The notes under the pieces are model-generated. The model did no database searches. It worked only from the letters and a program-made list of their open reading frames with translations, and was not told where the DNA came from. From Arthonia radiata (lineage: Eukaryota; Ascomycota; Arthoniomycetes; Arthoniales; Arthoniaceae): DNA of 64,000 nucleotides. This document shows, piece after piece, positions 56,622 through 64,000 of the stretch. Within the stretch, counting starts at the first letter, position 1. Each line of letters begins with the position of its first letter. The stretch is taken from the NCBI GenBank assembly GCA_002989075.1, contig PSQN01000012.1, forward strand, positions 248,001 to 312,000, read 5' to 3'. The translations under genes were made by a program, and so were the position numbers.

Positions 56622-56964
56622 CGGGCTTCGTTCCGCCACACCTCCTTTCTTCTAGGGCCACACCCCTCACCTAAATACCGTCTGTACGCGGAGCCTCAGG
56701 GGATGCCTGCTTCATAAAACATAACCTTTACTGTAAACAAGAGATAGCGACACCTTCCCCTAGAGGGCTATCTTTCTTCTAAAACGTGGGTCGAGCGCGA
56801 ACCTAGGAGGTGCCTATAGAGAGGGTCCCTCTGGAGCGCAGCGTAGGAAGGAGATGCCTTACAGAGGACCTAGGTGACCGTGAGGGCCGGGGGTGGGGAG
56901 AATTTTACGCTGCCAAAAGGGGGTGTGGCCCCAGGAGGAGCGGGGTGTGGCGGAAGAAAGCCCA
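56622..56964. mobile_element. Non-autonomous DNA transposon (MITE), probably hAT superfamily
   Basis: This 343 bp element has 45 bp terminal inverted repeats at 56622-56666 and 56920-56964, about 80% identical with 9 mismatches and no gaps. Both ends contain (c/t)GGGCTT, TTCCGCCACACC and GGCCACACCCC. The perfect 8 bp direct repeat GAATGCGC flanks it at 56614-56621 and 56965-56972. An 8 bp duplication is typical of hAT elements, hence the superfamily call. There is no transposase frame inside; the interior is G-rich on this strand. The intact duplication but diverged ends suggest an old family with a moderately recent insertion. It sits between the two F-box/GPW modules. Confidence 0.85.
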
Positions 56965-56972
56965 GAATGCGC
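56965..56972 (+). repeat. Right target-site duplication GAATGCGC
   Basis: The matching 8 bp copy directly abuts the right inverted repeat of the 343 bp element. Confidence 0.85.
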
Positions 56973-57517
56973 TTTTGCTTTTTGGACGTCTTTACAGCTT
57001 CCCTTACCTACGGTAGAAAAAGCCAGATACCATCATGTTCGAATGCGAAGAGATTGTGAGATGTTTCTTGTGCAGAACGTCAGTGACGCGTCGCTTGTTT
57101 GACGCTTCCTACTGTATGAAAGACGCGGTAAAGCTCGCATGGCGATGTAAGCCCTATGGTGCTTCCGTGGCCCCCCTTCTATTCCTAGTTAGTCTCCATA
57201 GTCATGCGATGCGCTTTGCCCATCTTGGAATTTGTATACAGACCACTTCGTAGTGTTCGGTCAGACAGCGCGCGTTCAAGCCTGTGCTTGTCGCTCCTTC
57301 GAACGACGGACAACTGTTCTCCACCATGGTGCTTGCGAGAAGAGCAAGCATACTTAAAGCAAGAGCTCTCGGTACAGTCGTCTCAATCAATACTGCAGAC
57401 TCCTCTCGAGACTTCTCTTCGCAACAACTGTGGCATACGCACCAGTCTACGACTACCGCATAAGCACTACACGAAATCCACATTGCTTCCTGGATCACAC
57501 CCGCAGTTGTTCAGAAA
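56973..57517. other. Intergenic, upstream of a small gene
   Basis: These 545 bp hold short overlapping frames on both strands with no consistent coding signal. They probably include the promoter of the two-exon gene at 57518. Confidence 0.4.
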
Positions 57518-57811
57518 ATGAGTAAACTTCCTGAACCTGGGGACAGAAGTAAAGACCCTCAATACCATGAGTGAGTGGCGTGCCGAGCCCAGTACAAGCA
57601 CGATATACTTACACTGAACATCAGCGGCACGCTCGGATTTGGCGGAATCTCGCATGCGATCTTGCACAGGCATGGGGAGTCAGTGATAAAGCGCGCCCAG
57701 GAGAAGGTGCATGGTCGCGCCACGGAGCAGAGCTCTTCCACAGAGCCTGCAGCTGGTAGCAGTTCCAATGAGCAAAAGGCCATTACCGAGAAGGGAGAGC
57801 CAAAAAAGTAG
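57518..57811 (+). CDS. Small two-exon gene, unknown 79-residue protein
   Basis: Exon 1 (57518-57570) and exon 2 (57625-57811) join across a 54 bp intron with GTGAGT donor, a CTTACACTGAACATCAG 3' end and consistent phase. The product reads MSKLPEPGDRSKDPQYHDGT, then LGFGGISHAILHRHGESVIK, then a Lys/Glu/Ser-rich polar tail ending in EKGEPKK. It has no signal peptide and no membrane segment. The central Gly/His-containing helix-like block looks conserved, while the tail looks disordered. I do not recognise the family. The strong splice signals and the gene-like N-terminus are the reason for calling it; the unspliced frame would lack a good start. Confidence 0.55.
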
Positions 57812-58277
57812 ATAGCAACGTTATTCGAGTGACAGGGCAGGCTTTAGAGGCTAAACTCCTAGCTTCCGTCGCAACCCAATTATCCGTGGGAAGCTTGGGG
57901 GGGCTGAATGGGAGGAGAAGTGTTACCGAGACATCAGAATGATGAAAATTAGACATGTTCGTTGTGCTGAACGACGGCGCTCTTAGTCGGACAGCTTGCT
58001 TCTGACCCTTGTTGCCCGCAGTGAGCACCCCATACACAGCCAAGCCTTATGCTGCCCCGTGAGAAAGTCGGCATAGCCAACACTAGGTGCGACTCATCCC
58101 GTTCGAGTGATGGCTTAAGATCCTGCAAACAGATGCATGAGTTTGGCTGCGCGCTCTTCTGCCACCCAGTAGACACCAGCAGGGAAGCTTTGTGAAGTGA
58201 GGTCAGTGGGATCCAGAGAAAAAGCCGCGCCTTGTGGATACTAACACTCGGAGCGCGATCAGGCGTGTAGCGTCGTC
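57812..58277. other. Convergent intergenic region
   Basis: These 466 bp lie between the small gene's stop and the stop of F-box copy B. They probably carry both 3' UTRs. Nothing else is seen. Confidence 0.45.
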
Positions 58278-59150
58278 TTACCTGTGCTGCTGCTGCTGCG
58301 GCTGAAAGTCTAGCAGGGCAGTTTCGTCATTGCGTTTTGAGATACATCGCTCAGTCAAAGCCATAGCAATGGCAAAGACTTCAGTACGGAAGCCACTACC
58401 ACCACGTGCGCGCTGCCGTATCCGTCTGAGATCCTCGATCCGAGCACCTCGGCTGGAATAACACAACGATCCTCCAGCGTCACACATCGGGAGTATGACC
58501 ACGTCTTCCGTTAGCGCGGGTACTACCTGGCTCCAATTGTGTTGCCGGGATCCGTCGTGAGTCGGAAGTACAAAGCCCAGGAAGGACGTTGATGTATATA
58601 GATGCCGTAACTTGGGGAAGTGCAGAAACGTAGGCTTATGCACGCTCTCAGGAGAGGTCCACACGCCAAGGACGAGGAGATGTGTGAGAGTGCTTGCTCG
58701 TTTCTCAATGCTCTTGAAGTAGGTCGCGCCGTCTCTGCTGGTCACAAGGTCGGAGCTGAAGCGTCTATTGATCATGTAATATGTCAGGCTGAGCTTCTCC
58801 AGGTTGTCGGTAAATGAAAGAAGTTCACCCAGCGACGAAGCTTCGACTTGACAGAAGCTCAGGTTCAGCTCCTTCAAGCTGCTTCTTTGCGTGATCAACG
58901 GGTGCTGCCGCAATGTATCAGCATACAAAGAATTGTTGTAATCGTCAAGTAAACATTTCTTGATGGTCAGTGCCCTCAGGGTTGGGTGCAGGAAGAACAA
59001 GATCTTCGTTTTGAGATCCCATGGGTACTCGCAGTTGCTGTAGGAGAGCGAACATTGCTCGAGCTTACTCCCTTCGTCAGTGTTCTGCCTCAGACCTCCA
59101 TCACCGAGGGGCCAGAAGACGTCCAAGAGCCTGGCATTCTCGGCCGTCAT
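58278..59150 (-). pseudogene. F-box/leucine-rich-type protein, copy B, lacking its F-box part
   Basis: The open frame is 290 codons. It is clearly a relative of copy A: SSLKELNLSFCQVEASSLGE against SSIEELELLHCQVEPAALAQ, ATYFKSIEKRASTLTHLLVL against TTYFSAIEPHAGSLESLRVF, and FPKLRHLYTSTSFLGF against FSRLRSFHTTFDFLGI. The frame opens at MTAENARLLDVFWPLGDGG, which aligns with the middle of copy A (MTEDFAKFLNLFW). Homology appears to continue just upstream in another frame (LKGMKELV, then a stop, resembling NLKELHM), so the 5' third is degraded or missing and no F-box is found before 59150. It could still yield a short protein; I rate it as probably broken. It is head to head with the gene at 59923, as copy A is with the gene at 53150. 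Confidence 0.6.
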
Positions 59151-59922
59151 GTCGCCAACGCTACTCCACCGCTCGTCGCTCTCAGACGAGCTCCTTCATA
59201 CCTTTGAGCATATAAGACAATACTAGTCCGAGATGGGTCAAGCGCACCAGCCATCACATCCCGTCTGCTTACCCTCATCCTCACATTCTCTGCAGTTCCA
59301 TGCCAATACCTCAATACCTGTGAGATAGCTATATGTATGGAGATCATTCTACGGGGTGAGCCGCGTCTTGTATGCTACATTGACGCGCGGCTACGCTTGC
59401 TCCGCCCCAGCCGCAATATGTCTTCTCTCGTTTCAAGCAAGCGAGCTGTAGTGGAAGCCGTTTCGCAATAGCGCTGAACCACGGCCAATGTACAAGCGCT
59501 GTCCTACACATCCCCCCTTCATCCATGGTTGTAAGAAGCATCGAAGAGGCGCAGCCCGCAAGCTGAGTTATGAAAAGAGTACAGGCGCGTCCGACTTAGT
59601 TTTGGACGTTTAGACGCCTTGACAGTCTTGTGTTGTGTGCTTTGCTGTGCCTCATCTAGACATGACAGCTTCGTAAATCTGCCTGGCACCGCATCCCGGC
59701 GCTTGAACGCTGTTACCATTGGGGTGACAGCCTACCCAAGATTGCGTGAGCAGAATCCTCTTCGAAAACATAAGACGTGGTCATCCCCACACTCAAGCCC
59801 CTTTCGTGCATCTTGATCTCTCCGCATTGCCCAAGCCAACCAATCTCTCGCACAACACCCTGCACTCCCTACAACATTTAGGTTTTATCTCAGTAACATT
59901 TCAACCAAAAGCACCAAAAACC
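59151..59922. promoter_or_regulatory. Divergent upstream region between F-box copy B and the GPWVPS gene
   Basis: This 772 bp region contains the degraded 5' edge of copy B and the promoter and leader of the gene at 59923. The leader ends in an A/C-rich tract (CAACCAAAAGCACCAAAAACC), favourable for translation start in fungi. Confidence 0.45.
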
Positions 59923-60438
59923 ATGTCATCACCCGCCCCATCCGCGACCTTCGCGCCCCTCGGTCCCTGGGTGCCATCCCTGGCGACCTCTCAACTCGCA
60001 GCCGTCCCAACAGAAATACAGACAGACGTCCACCCAATAGACCAGTCTGCTGCGCTAACGTCAACGCTCACTATGCTGTCGACAGCCACTGCGTTTGTGG
60101 AGGCGGCTACTCCGATGATGGCAACGCCTTCACCGGGCTCATACGCCGGCTACTCGCCTGCGTATGGAACACCGGGTGCGACGCCCGTTGTGGTATCGTC
60201 AGCGTATACGCCTGTGTATAGTATTCCTGCGGGGGAGTCGTCTACAAGGGGATCGTCTGGTATGTTGTTGTTGTTACACACGGGTGTGGAAGCTTCGAAC
60301 TGACGTGTTGTAGAAACAAAGGCAACACAGTCGCCAACGGCGAATGACGCCAGTCACCGCTCTTCAATATTTGGGAAGACTATGATTGCTTTTTTAATCA
60401 TTCTTCCGTTCCTCCATTTGGGGCCATTGGGTGTGTGA
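59923..60438 (+). CDS. Small GPWVPS-motif protein with C-terminal membrane segment
   Basis: Two exons, 59923-60259 and 60314-60438 (54 bp intron, GTATGT to TTGTAG), give 153 residues. The start MSSPAPSATFAPLGPWVPSL is preceded by an A-rich leader. The motif TFAPLGPWVPSLATS matches TFSPAGPWLPSVPATS at the N-terminus of the gene at 53150. The middle is Ser/Thr/Ala/Pro-rich with a Tyr-Pro-Gly stretch (SPGSYAGYSPAYGTPGATP). Exon 2 adds a polar stretch, then GKTMIAFLIILPFLHLGPLG, a hydrophobic C-terminal segment. With no signal peptide, a tail-anchored topology is the simplest reading; a GPI signal would need an N-terminal signal that I do not see. Function is unknown. Confidence 0.65.
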
Positions 60439-60781
60439 CTGTAGGTGGGCTGGGGAATGATGACGCACGCAGGTTGCATAATGAGACTGACATTACGATA
60501 AGAGAAGTTGCAGCATTTTGTCTTGGCGTATATTATTCCGGTGCTATCGAAGACCTGGCGAAGACCGTCCGCTTATCGTTTTACATTATCACGGTATTGT
60601 TTCCGCATCCGTGATCTTTGGGCGGTCTGTCTGATACATGACAATAGTCCGAACGAGGAAAGTACGACAGCTGCCAGCTCCTCTTGTACATACGCGTTTG
60701 AAGTTAGCAAGCTGCGTCTCAACCTGATCGCATTAACTCTCGCTTCCATCTCAATGTCTCTGAAGCCAACGCAAGAGCTCT
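60439..60781. other. Convergent intergenic region
   Basis: These 343 bp lie between the GPWVPS gene stop and the stop of F-box copy C. A short antisense-overlapping frame at 60508-60813 lacks support. Nothing else is seen. Confidence 0.45.
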
Positions 60782-61960
60782 TCAATGTTCTTCGTCAACG
60801 CTTTTCACCCTGAATCCCTCCACAGGTCTCATCACCACCCTGAAGGGCGTGATCTCCGCTATGCGCTGTCTCTCACAAACCGTGAAATCCTCGACTGTCG
60901 TCGGTACCACTCCACTCCAGTTCGTTTCCTGTACATATTTAGCGCCCAGACAGTAATCCATATCCCATGAAACCAAAATCCCCGCGGTTAATTCGAGTAG
61001 CCGCAGTTTCGCAAAGTCGTGGAAGCTGATGGCGTCGTAGGTTACGCGGATGATGTTGCAAACCTTGAGATCTTGCAGCGTGTCTCGGGGTCGTGTGATG
61101 GTTTCGAAGTGTATCTTACCCTCTCCCGGTCCGCGAAACTGGGGACTTTCATGGCCAATTTCAACCCACTCGCTGCCGCGTTGCCACACAGGGTGCACAA
61201 GATGCAATTTTACCAGCGCTCGAGGCAGACGCAGAATCTCACGTGAGACGAATGAGGGCATTTCAACCTCAGTGCATACGAGTTCGCTAATGTTGCTCGT
61301 GCCGAAGACCTTGTCGTGAGGCATGCCGTTATTGTCCAGCATCCGTTTCGTATCATAGAAGTCCAACTTGGCGCTGCGCAGCTCGAGAGAAGTCAATTTG
61401 GGATGCAGAAAAAATTGCTGCTGTTCCCAAATGTTCAAGGCACGTGGTCTCCCGCAAAAGCTGAGGGTACAAGACAGTAGCTCGGCGAGCACGCCTGCCT
61501 TGAACTTGCGACCAGAGAGCCTATCAGACGGGCCTCTAGGTTGGATGAAGAGGTCGCGGAGTTCTTGGCGAAATCTATCTGGCGAGATGGCAAGGCTGCT
61601 CATATCGAGCTGCGAGCGTTCTGAAGAGATTTTCAAATGCTTTACCTGCGAGAACAAGGGAATAATCCTGACAGCGTCATTTTCAGCGCTCACTGGGATT
61701 GGATAGTCCAAAATCAAAGACTGCACAGAAAGCCCAAGTACGGCATGCCCATCGAGTGTGAGAGTCCCTAGCAGGGCATTGCTCTGCACTGGCGACTTCA
61801 GCACCACCTCGTCGAAGACACGCTTGCGAAATTGACTCGCCAGGTGTCGGCATGTTCGCGTCAAGCTTGCCAGAGTAGCTTGACCAAGATCAAAGTTGTC
61901 AGCAAGAATGATGAGGAGCTCGTAGGGAAGGCTCAAGAGGCCTTTGTCGGTGCTGTTCAT
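60782..61960 (-). CDS. F-box/leucine-rich-type protein, copy C
   Basis: A 392-residue single-exon protein. The N-terminal F-box is clear: LLSLPYELLIILADNF, then LASLTRTCRHLASQFRKRVF. Weak leucine-rich segments follow: LFSQVKHLKISSERSQLD, FFLHPKLTSLELRSAKLDFY and LRLPRALVKLHLVHPVW. The C-terminal module IHFETITRPRDTLQDLKVCN and WSGVVPTTVEDFTVCERQ corresponds to ATYFKSIEKRASTLTHLLVL and WSQVVPALTEDVVILPMC in copy B, so the three genes are related but well diverged. Probable SCF substrate receptor (inference from the F-box). Intact as far as visible. Confidence 0.78.
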   Translation of the reverse strand: MNSTDKGLLSLPYELLIILADNFDLGQATLASLTRTCRHLASQFRKRVFDEVVLKSPVQSNALLGTLTLDGHAVLGLSVQSLILDYPIPVSAENDAVRIIPLFSQVKHLKISSERSQLDMSSLAISPDRFRQELRDLFIQPRGPSDRLSGRKFKAGVLAELLSCTLSFCGRPRALNIWEQQQFFLHPKLTSLELRSAKLDFYDTKRMLDNNGMPHDKVFGTSNISELVCTEVEMPSFVSREILRLPRALVKLHLVHPVWQRGSEWVEIGHESPQFRGPGEGKIHFETITRPRDTLQDLKVCNIIRVTYDAISFHDFAKLRLLELTAGILVSWDMDYCLGAKYVQETNWSGVVPTTVEDFTVCERQRIAEITPFRVVMRPVEGFRVKSVDEEH

Positions 61961-62309
61961 CTTCAGTTGCTCGGAAGGTGTTGTAAGTGTTCGTAGCTGT
62001 AGAGGAGGATCAACTGTTGAACTCTGCTTGTGGAGTTGAAGAAACTCGTAGAGTGATGTTGGTGTTTTGGGAGTCCGATTAGAGGAAAGAGTGGTTGAGG
62101 AGCTTGAAGGGTTTTAGCTTCTCACCTTGATTTGGAAGTCGCAACCTCGATTGGGAAGTCGCGACCACAACCCCTTTTGGGCAACGATCAGCGTGGCTCG
62201 AACCACATGTCGAAGTGGTTGTTTGGTTACTTCGATCCTCACTACTCGCGTGCTCAAGACATCTCGTTTGCAGAGGGAAAGGCTAAGTCCAATGCCATTT
62301 ATCTCGAAA
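61961..62309. other. Intergenic with a short tandem repeat and a small ORF candidate
   Basis: These 349 bp lie between two minus-strand genes. They include a two-unit tandem repeat at 62129-62167 and a plus-strand start at 62207 opening MSKWLFGYFDPHYSRAQDIS. Most of the tract must be the F-box copy C promoter. Confidence 0.45.
62129..62167 (+). repeat. Tandem duplication, unit about 20 bp
   Basis: GATTTGGAAGTCGCAACCTC is followed by GATTGGGAAGTCGCGACCA, two units differing at a few positions. The origin is unknown. Confidence 0.6.
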
Positions 62310-63362
62310 CTACTGTGACACCCTCGTTGGCTCCACGGCGCAATCAACGATCAAAGACCCCACGCCAGTCAGCCCACCTTCATACTCCTTATGCGCGGCC
62401 GGGACTTCCTTCAACTTCCACACCTTCCGGATGGGCACGATGATCTGACCCTGCAGGTGCATCTCGAACAGTTTCTCCAAGTTCGGCCGGAATGTCGATT
62501 GATCGCGCGCGATGTAGTAGAAGCTCGTGCTTCTTGGGCATCCAATCATCATGTTCTTCGAGTAGAGCTTGAGGGTTGGCCAGATCACCGACCGCGTCTT
62601 CTCATCGCCGGTCAGTCTGCCCTGGTTGCCAGCGTAGCCGATGAGGATGCTTTTCTCGTGATCATGCAAGATGGAGTAGGACTCGTCCCAGCTTTCGAAG
62701 CCGAGGGGGTCAAACACCGCGTGCGCACTACCAACGTCTTTCATAGCCTGCATCCAGTCCTTGTTCTTGTACGTGAAGGGTTTGCCGCCTTCTTTGCGGA
62801 TGGCATCGTGATTGCGTTCGCCAGCTGTACCGTAGACCTCTGCGCCCTGCAGCTGTGCGAGCTTCATAGTCGCGAATCCGACGGCGCCGGTCATGCCGTG
62901 GATGAAGACTCGTTGGCCGGAGCTGACTTTGGCGGTCTGCATCACCATGCCGTACGCTGTGTTCCAGTCAAGGATGAGTGCGCAGGCTTGTTTGTGATCA
63001 AGGCCGTCCGGCACCGGCACGAGGTGCTTCTCTGGGATGTTTGCGCGCTCAGCCTCGCCGTCGTACACCGTCAGTGAGGCCACAACGTCGCCCCCTTTGA
63101 ACGCGCTGCAGCCCTGTCCGTTCTGCAGAACACGACCAACGATGCAATAGCCTGGTGTGAGCGGCGCGGCTTTCTGCATGGGATATGTGCCTTGGCGCAT
63201 ATTGATATCTGATCCGTTGAAGCCGGAGTAGGAGATCGCGACTTGGACGTGTTTGCTAGTAGGGGCTTCAAGTGCAAACGTCTCAAGTTCAACGTGGGAA
63301 GCGTCGCCGAATGACTTGATAGTGACCCTTTGAATCATGGTGGAATTGTTGATTGAAGACAT
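62310..63362 (-). CDS. Zinc-free MDR oxidoreductase (quinone-oxidoreductase-like)
   Basis: A 350-residue single-exon enzyme of the medium-chain dehydrogenase/reductase superfamily, probably NADPH-dependent reduction of an enone or quinone (substrate not deducible). The catalytic fold starts VAISYSGFNGSDINMRQGTY and APLTPGYCIVGRVLQNGQG, where zinc-dependent alcohol dehydrogenases would have Cys/His ligands; these are absent. The nucleotide-binding part is RVFIHGMTGAVGFATMKLAQ, a non-classical glycine motif used by quinone oxidoreductases, followed by GAEVYGTAG. DPLGFESWDESYSIL and GKSILIGYAG-like HEKSILIGYAGNQG line the cleft. Length is standard and the frame intact. Two other in-frame ATGs lie close to the start; I keep the first. 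Confidence 0.88.
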   Translation of the reverse strand: MSSINNSTMIQRVTIKSFGDASHVELETFALEAPTSKHVQVAISYSGFNGSDINMRQGTYPMQKAAPLTPGYCIVGRVLQNGQGCSAFKGGDVVASLTVYDGEAERANIPEKHLVPVPDGLDHKQACALILDWNTAYGMVMQTAKVSSGQRVFIHGMTGAVGFATMKLAQLQGAEVYGTAGERNHDAIRKEGGKPFTYKNKDWMQAMKDVGSAHAVFDPLGFESWDESYSILHDHEKSILIGYAGNQGRLTGDEKTRSVIWPTLKLYSKNMMIGCPRSTSFYYIARDQSTFRPNLEKLFEMHLQGQIIVPIRKVWKLKEVPAAHKEYEGGLTGVGSLIVDCAVEPTRVSQ

Positions 63363-64000
63363 GATAATTAACTGGGATGGGAAGAAATGGACGCGTTACT
63401 GAGCTTCGAAGAATGGTCCTTCTGCTGTCTTTCTATTTCATGGGGGAAAGCAGGGGTATGTGTGACGTGCGTGAAGCGTTGGATGAGAGTACTGATGATA
63501 TGCGAAGCGTTCAGTCAATATATATACAGCTCGCATGTGATAGCACGGCACCACGGATGAATCAAAACAGTAGCTGCTTCTGTACAAGTGTGGAGATGAA
63601 TGCCTGGAATCGGTAAAAGGTGTGACCCGTGGTCGACCAGCCGGCGGTGGTCAGCCATTGGGAATCCCATAGGCCGTCACGCGCGGCAGTCGGCGCAAGT
63701 CAGACGAGAAAAGAGAAAGGATGACGGCCCAGTTTCAGGCACCGTCTAGTTGGAAATACTTTGCGAGACAATGATGATGAGAGGCGGCCCGCCGGCGGAA
63801 GTCTGGAAAAAGGGACGACGGGGCTGGCGCAAAATGGAGTCCGAAGGCACGAAGGGTCCAATCTGTAGGGCTGCACGACGACAAGTACGCTAGAGTCGCT
63901 TTGGGGAAAGTCTCATATCGATTGCCAATGACTCGCGATTGCCTGCGGATTGCTTAGGCGGAGCATGAAGAAGCGCGTCCACTTGCTTGCAAGAGCTGCA
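63363..64000. other. Right-end flank, upstream of the MDR gene
   Basis: These 638 bp run to the window edge. They contain the MDR promoter and no supported gene. A purine-rich stretch near 63700-63720 and G-rich stretches near 63800 are the only compositional features. Confidence 0.45.
63517..63527 (-). promoter_or_regulatory. Putative TATA element of the MDR gene
   Basis: An alternating AATATATATAC run, reading TATATATATT on the minus strand, lies about 155-165 bp upstream of the start codon at 63362. Position and composition are the only evidence. Confidence 0.4.

Noticed and set aside
1-64000. CRISPR arrays, rRNA, LTR or other virus-like elements, biosynthetic gene cluster
   Set aside because: No regularly spaced repeats, no rRNA sequence, no reverse transcriptase, integrase or capsid-like frames, and no polyketide or peptide synthetase modules were seen.

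Overview
The window looks like a piece of a nuclear chromosome from a filamentous ascomycete (Pezizomycotina, possibly a Dothideomycete; the class is inferred). The evidence is short spliceosomal introns (about 47-150 bp) with GT...CTGAC/CTAAC...AG signals, genes spaced 0.2-2.9 kb apart on both strands, and protein families restricted to or typical of fungi: ChAPs exomer subunit, Zn2Cys6 regulator, Ran1-type kinase, ATP synthase subunit h, UPF0592, and a STAND protein. I see no rRNA, tRNA, CRISPR array, LTR element or virus-like element.

The left two thirds (1-44 kb) is mainly conserved housekeeping sequence. In order: an exomer (ChAPs) gene running off the left edge; a Zn2Cys6 regulator whose zinc cluster is split over tiny exons; a Ran1/Sks1-like kinase; an unrecognised helical protein; TFIIB and the ATP synthase h subunit sharing one upstream region; a large UPF0592 protein; an orphan multi-span membrane protein; a secreted protein with dibasic cleavage sites; the retromer core VPS35; a small beta-carbonic anhydrase; a secreted Yellow/royal-jelly-type protein; an importin-7/8-type karyopherin; a Cid1-type nucleotidyltransferase back to back with TFIIF alpha; a disordered membrane-anchored protein; and a zinc metallopeptidase with a lectin-like tail. 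Exon structures were rebuilt by eye from splice signals, reading phase and protein continuity.

The right third (about 44-62 kb) looks like accessory sequence. It holds a 1,123-residue NACHT/STAND protein with no evident C-terminal repeats, three related F-box/leucine-rich-type proteins, two proteins sharing a TF[SA]PxGPW[LV]PS motif, one small two-exon gene, and a 343 bp non-autonomous DNA transposon with 45 bp inverted ends and a perfect 8 bp target duplication. An F-box-type gene on the minus strand stands head to head with a GPWxPS gene on the plus strand twice, about 7 kb apart, with the transposon between them. I read this as a duplicated two-gene module, in which the second F-box copy has lost its 5' part. 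The window ends with a third F-box copy and a zinc-free MDR oxidoreductase.

The genes do not form one pathway. TFIIB and TFIIF alpha serve RNA polymerase II initiation, and ChAPs and VPS35 both serve Golgi/endosome sorting, but I see no sign of co-regulation beyond shared divergent promoters. The accessory block is where something undescribed is most likely to lie.
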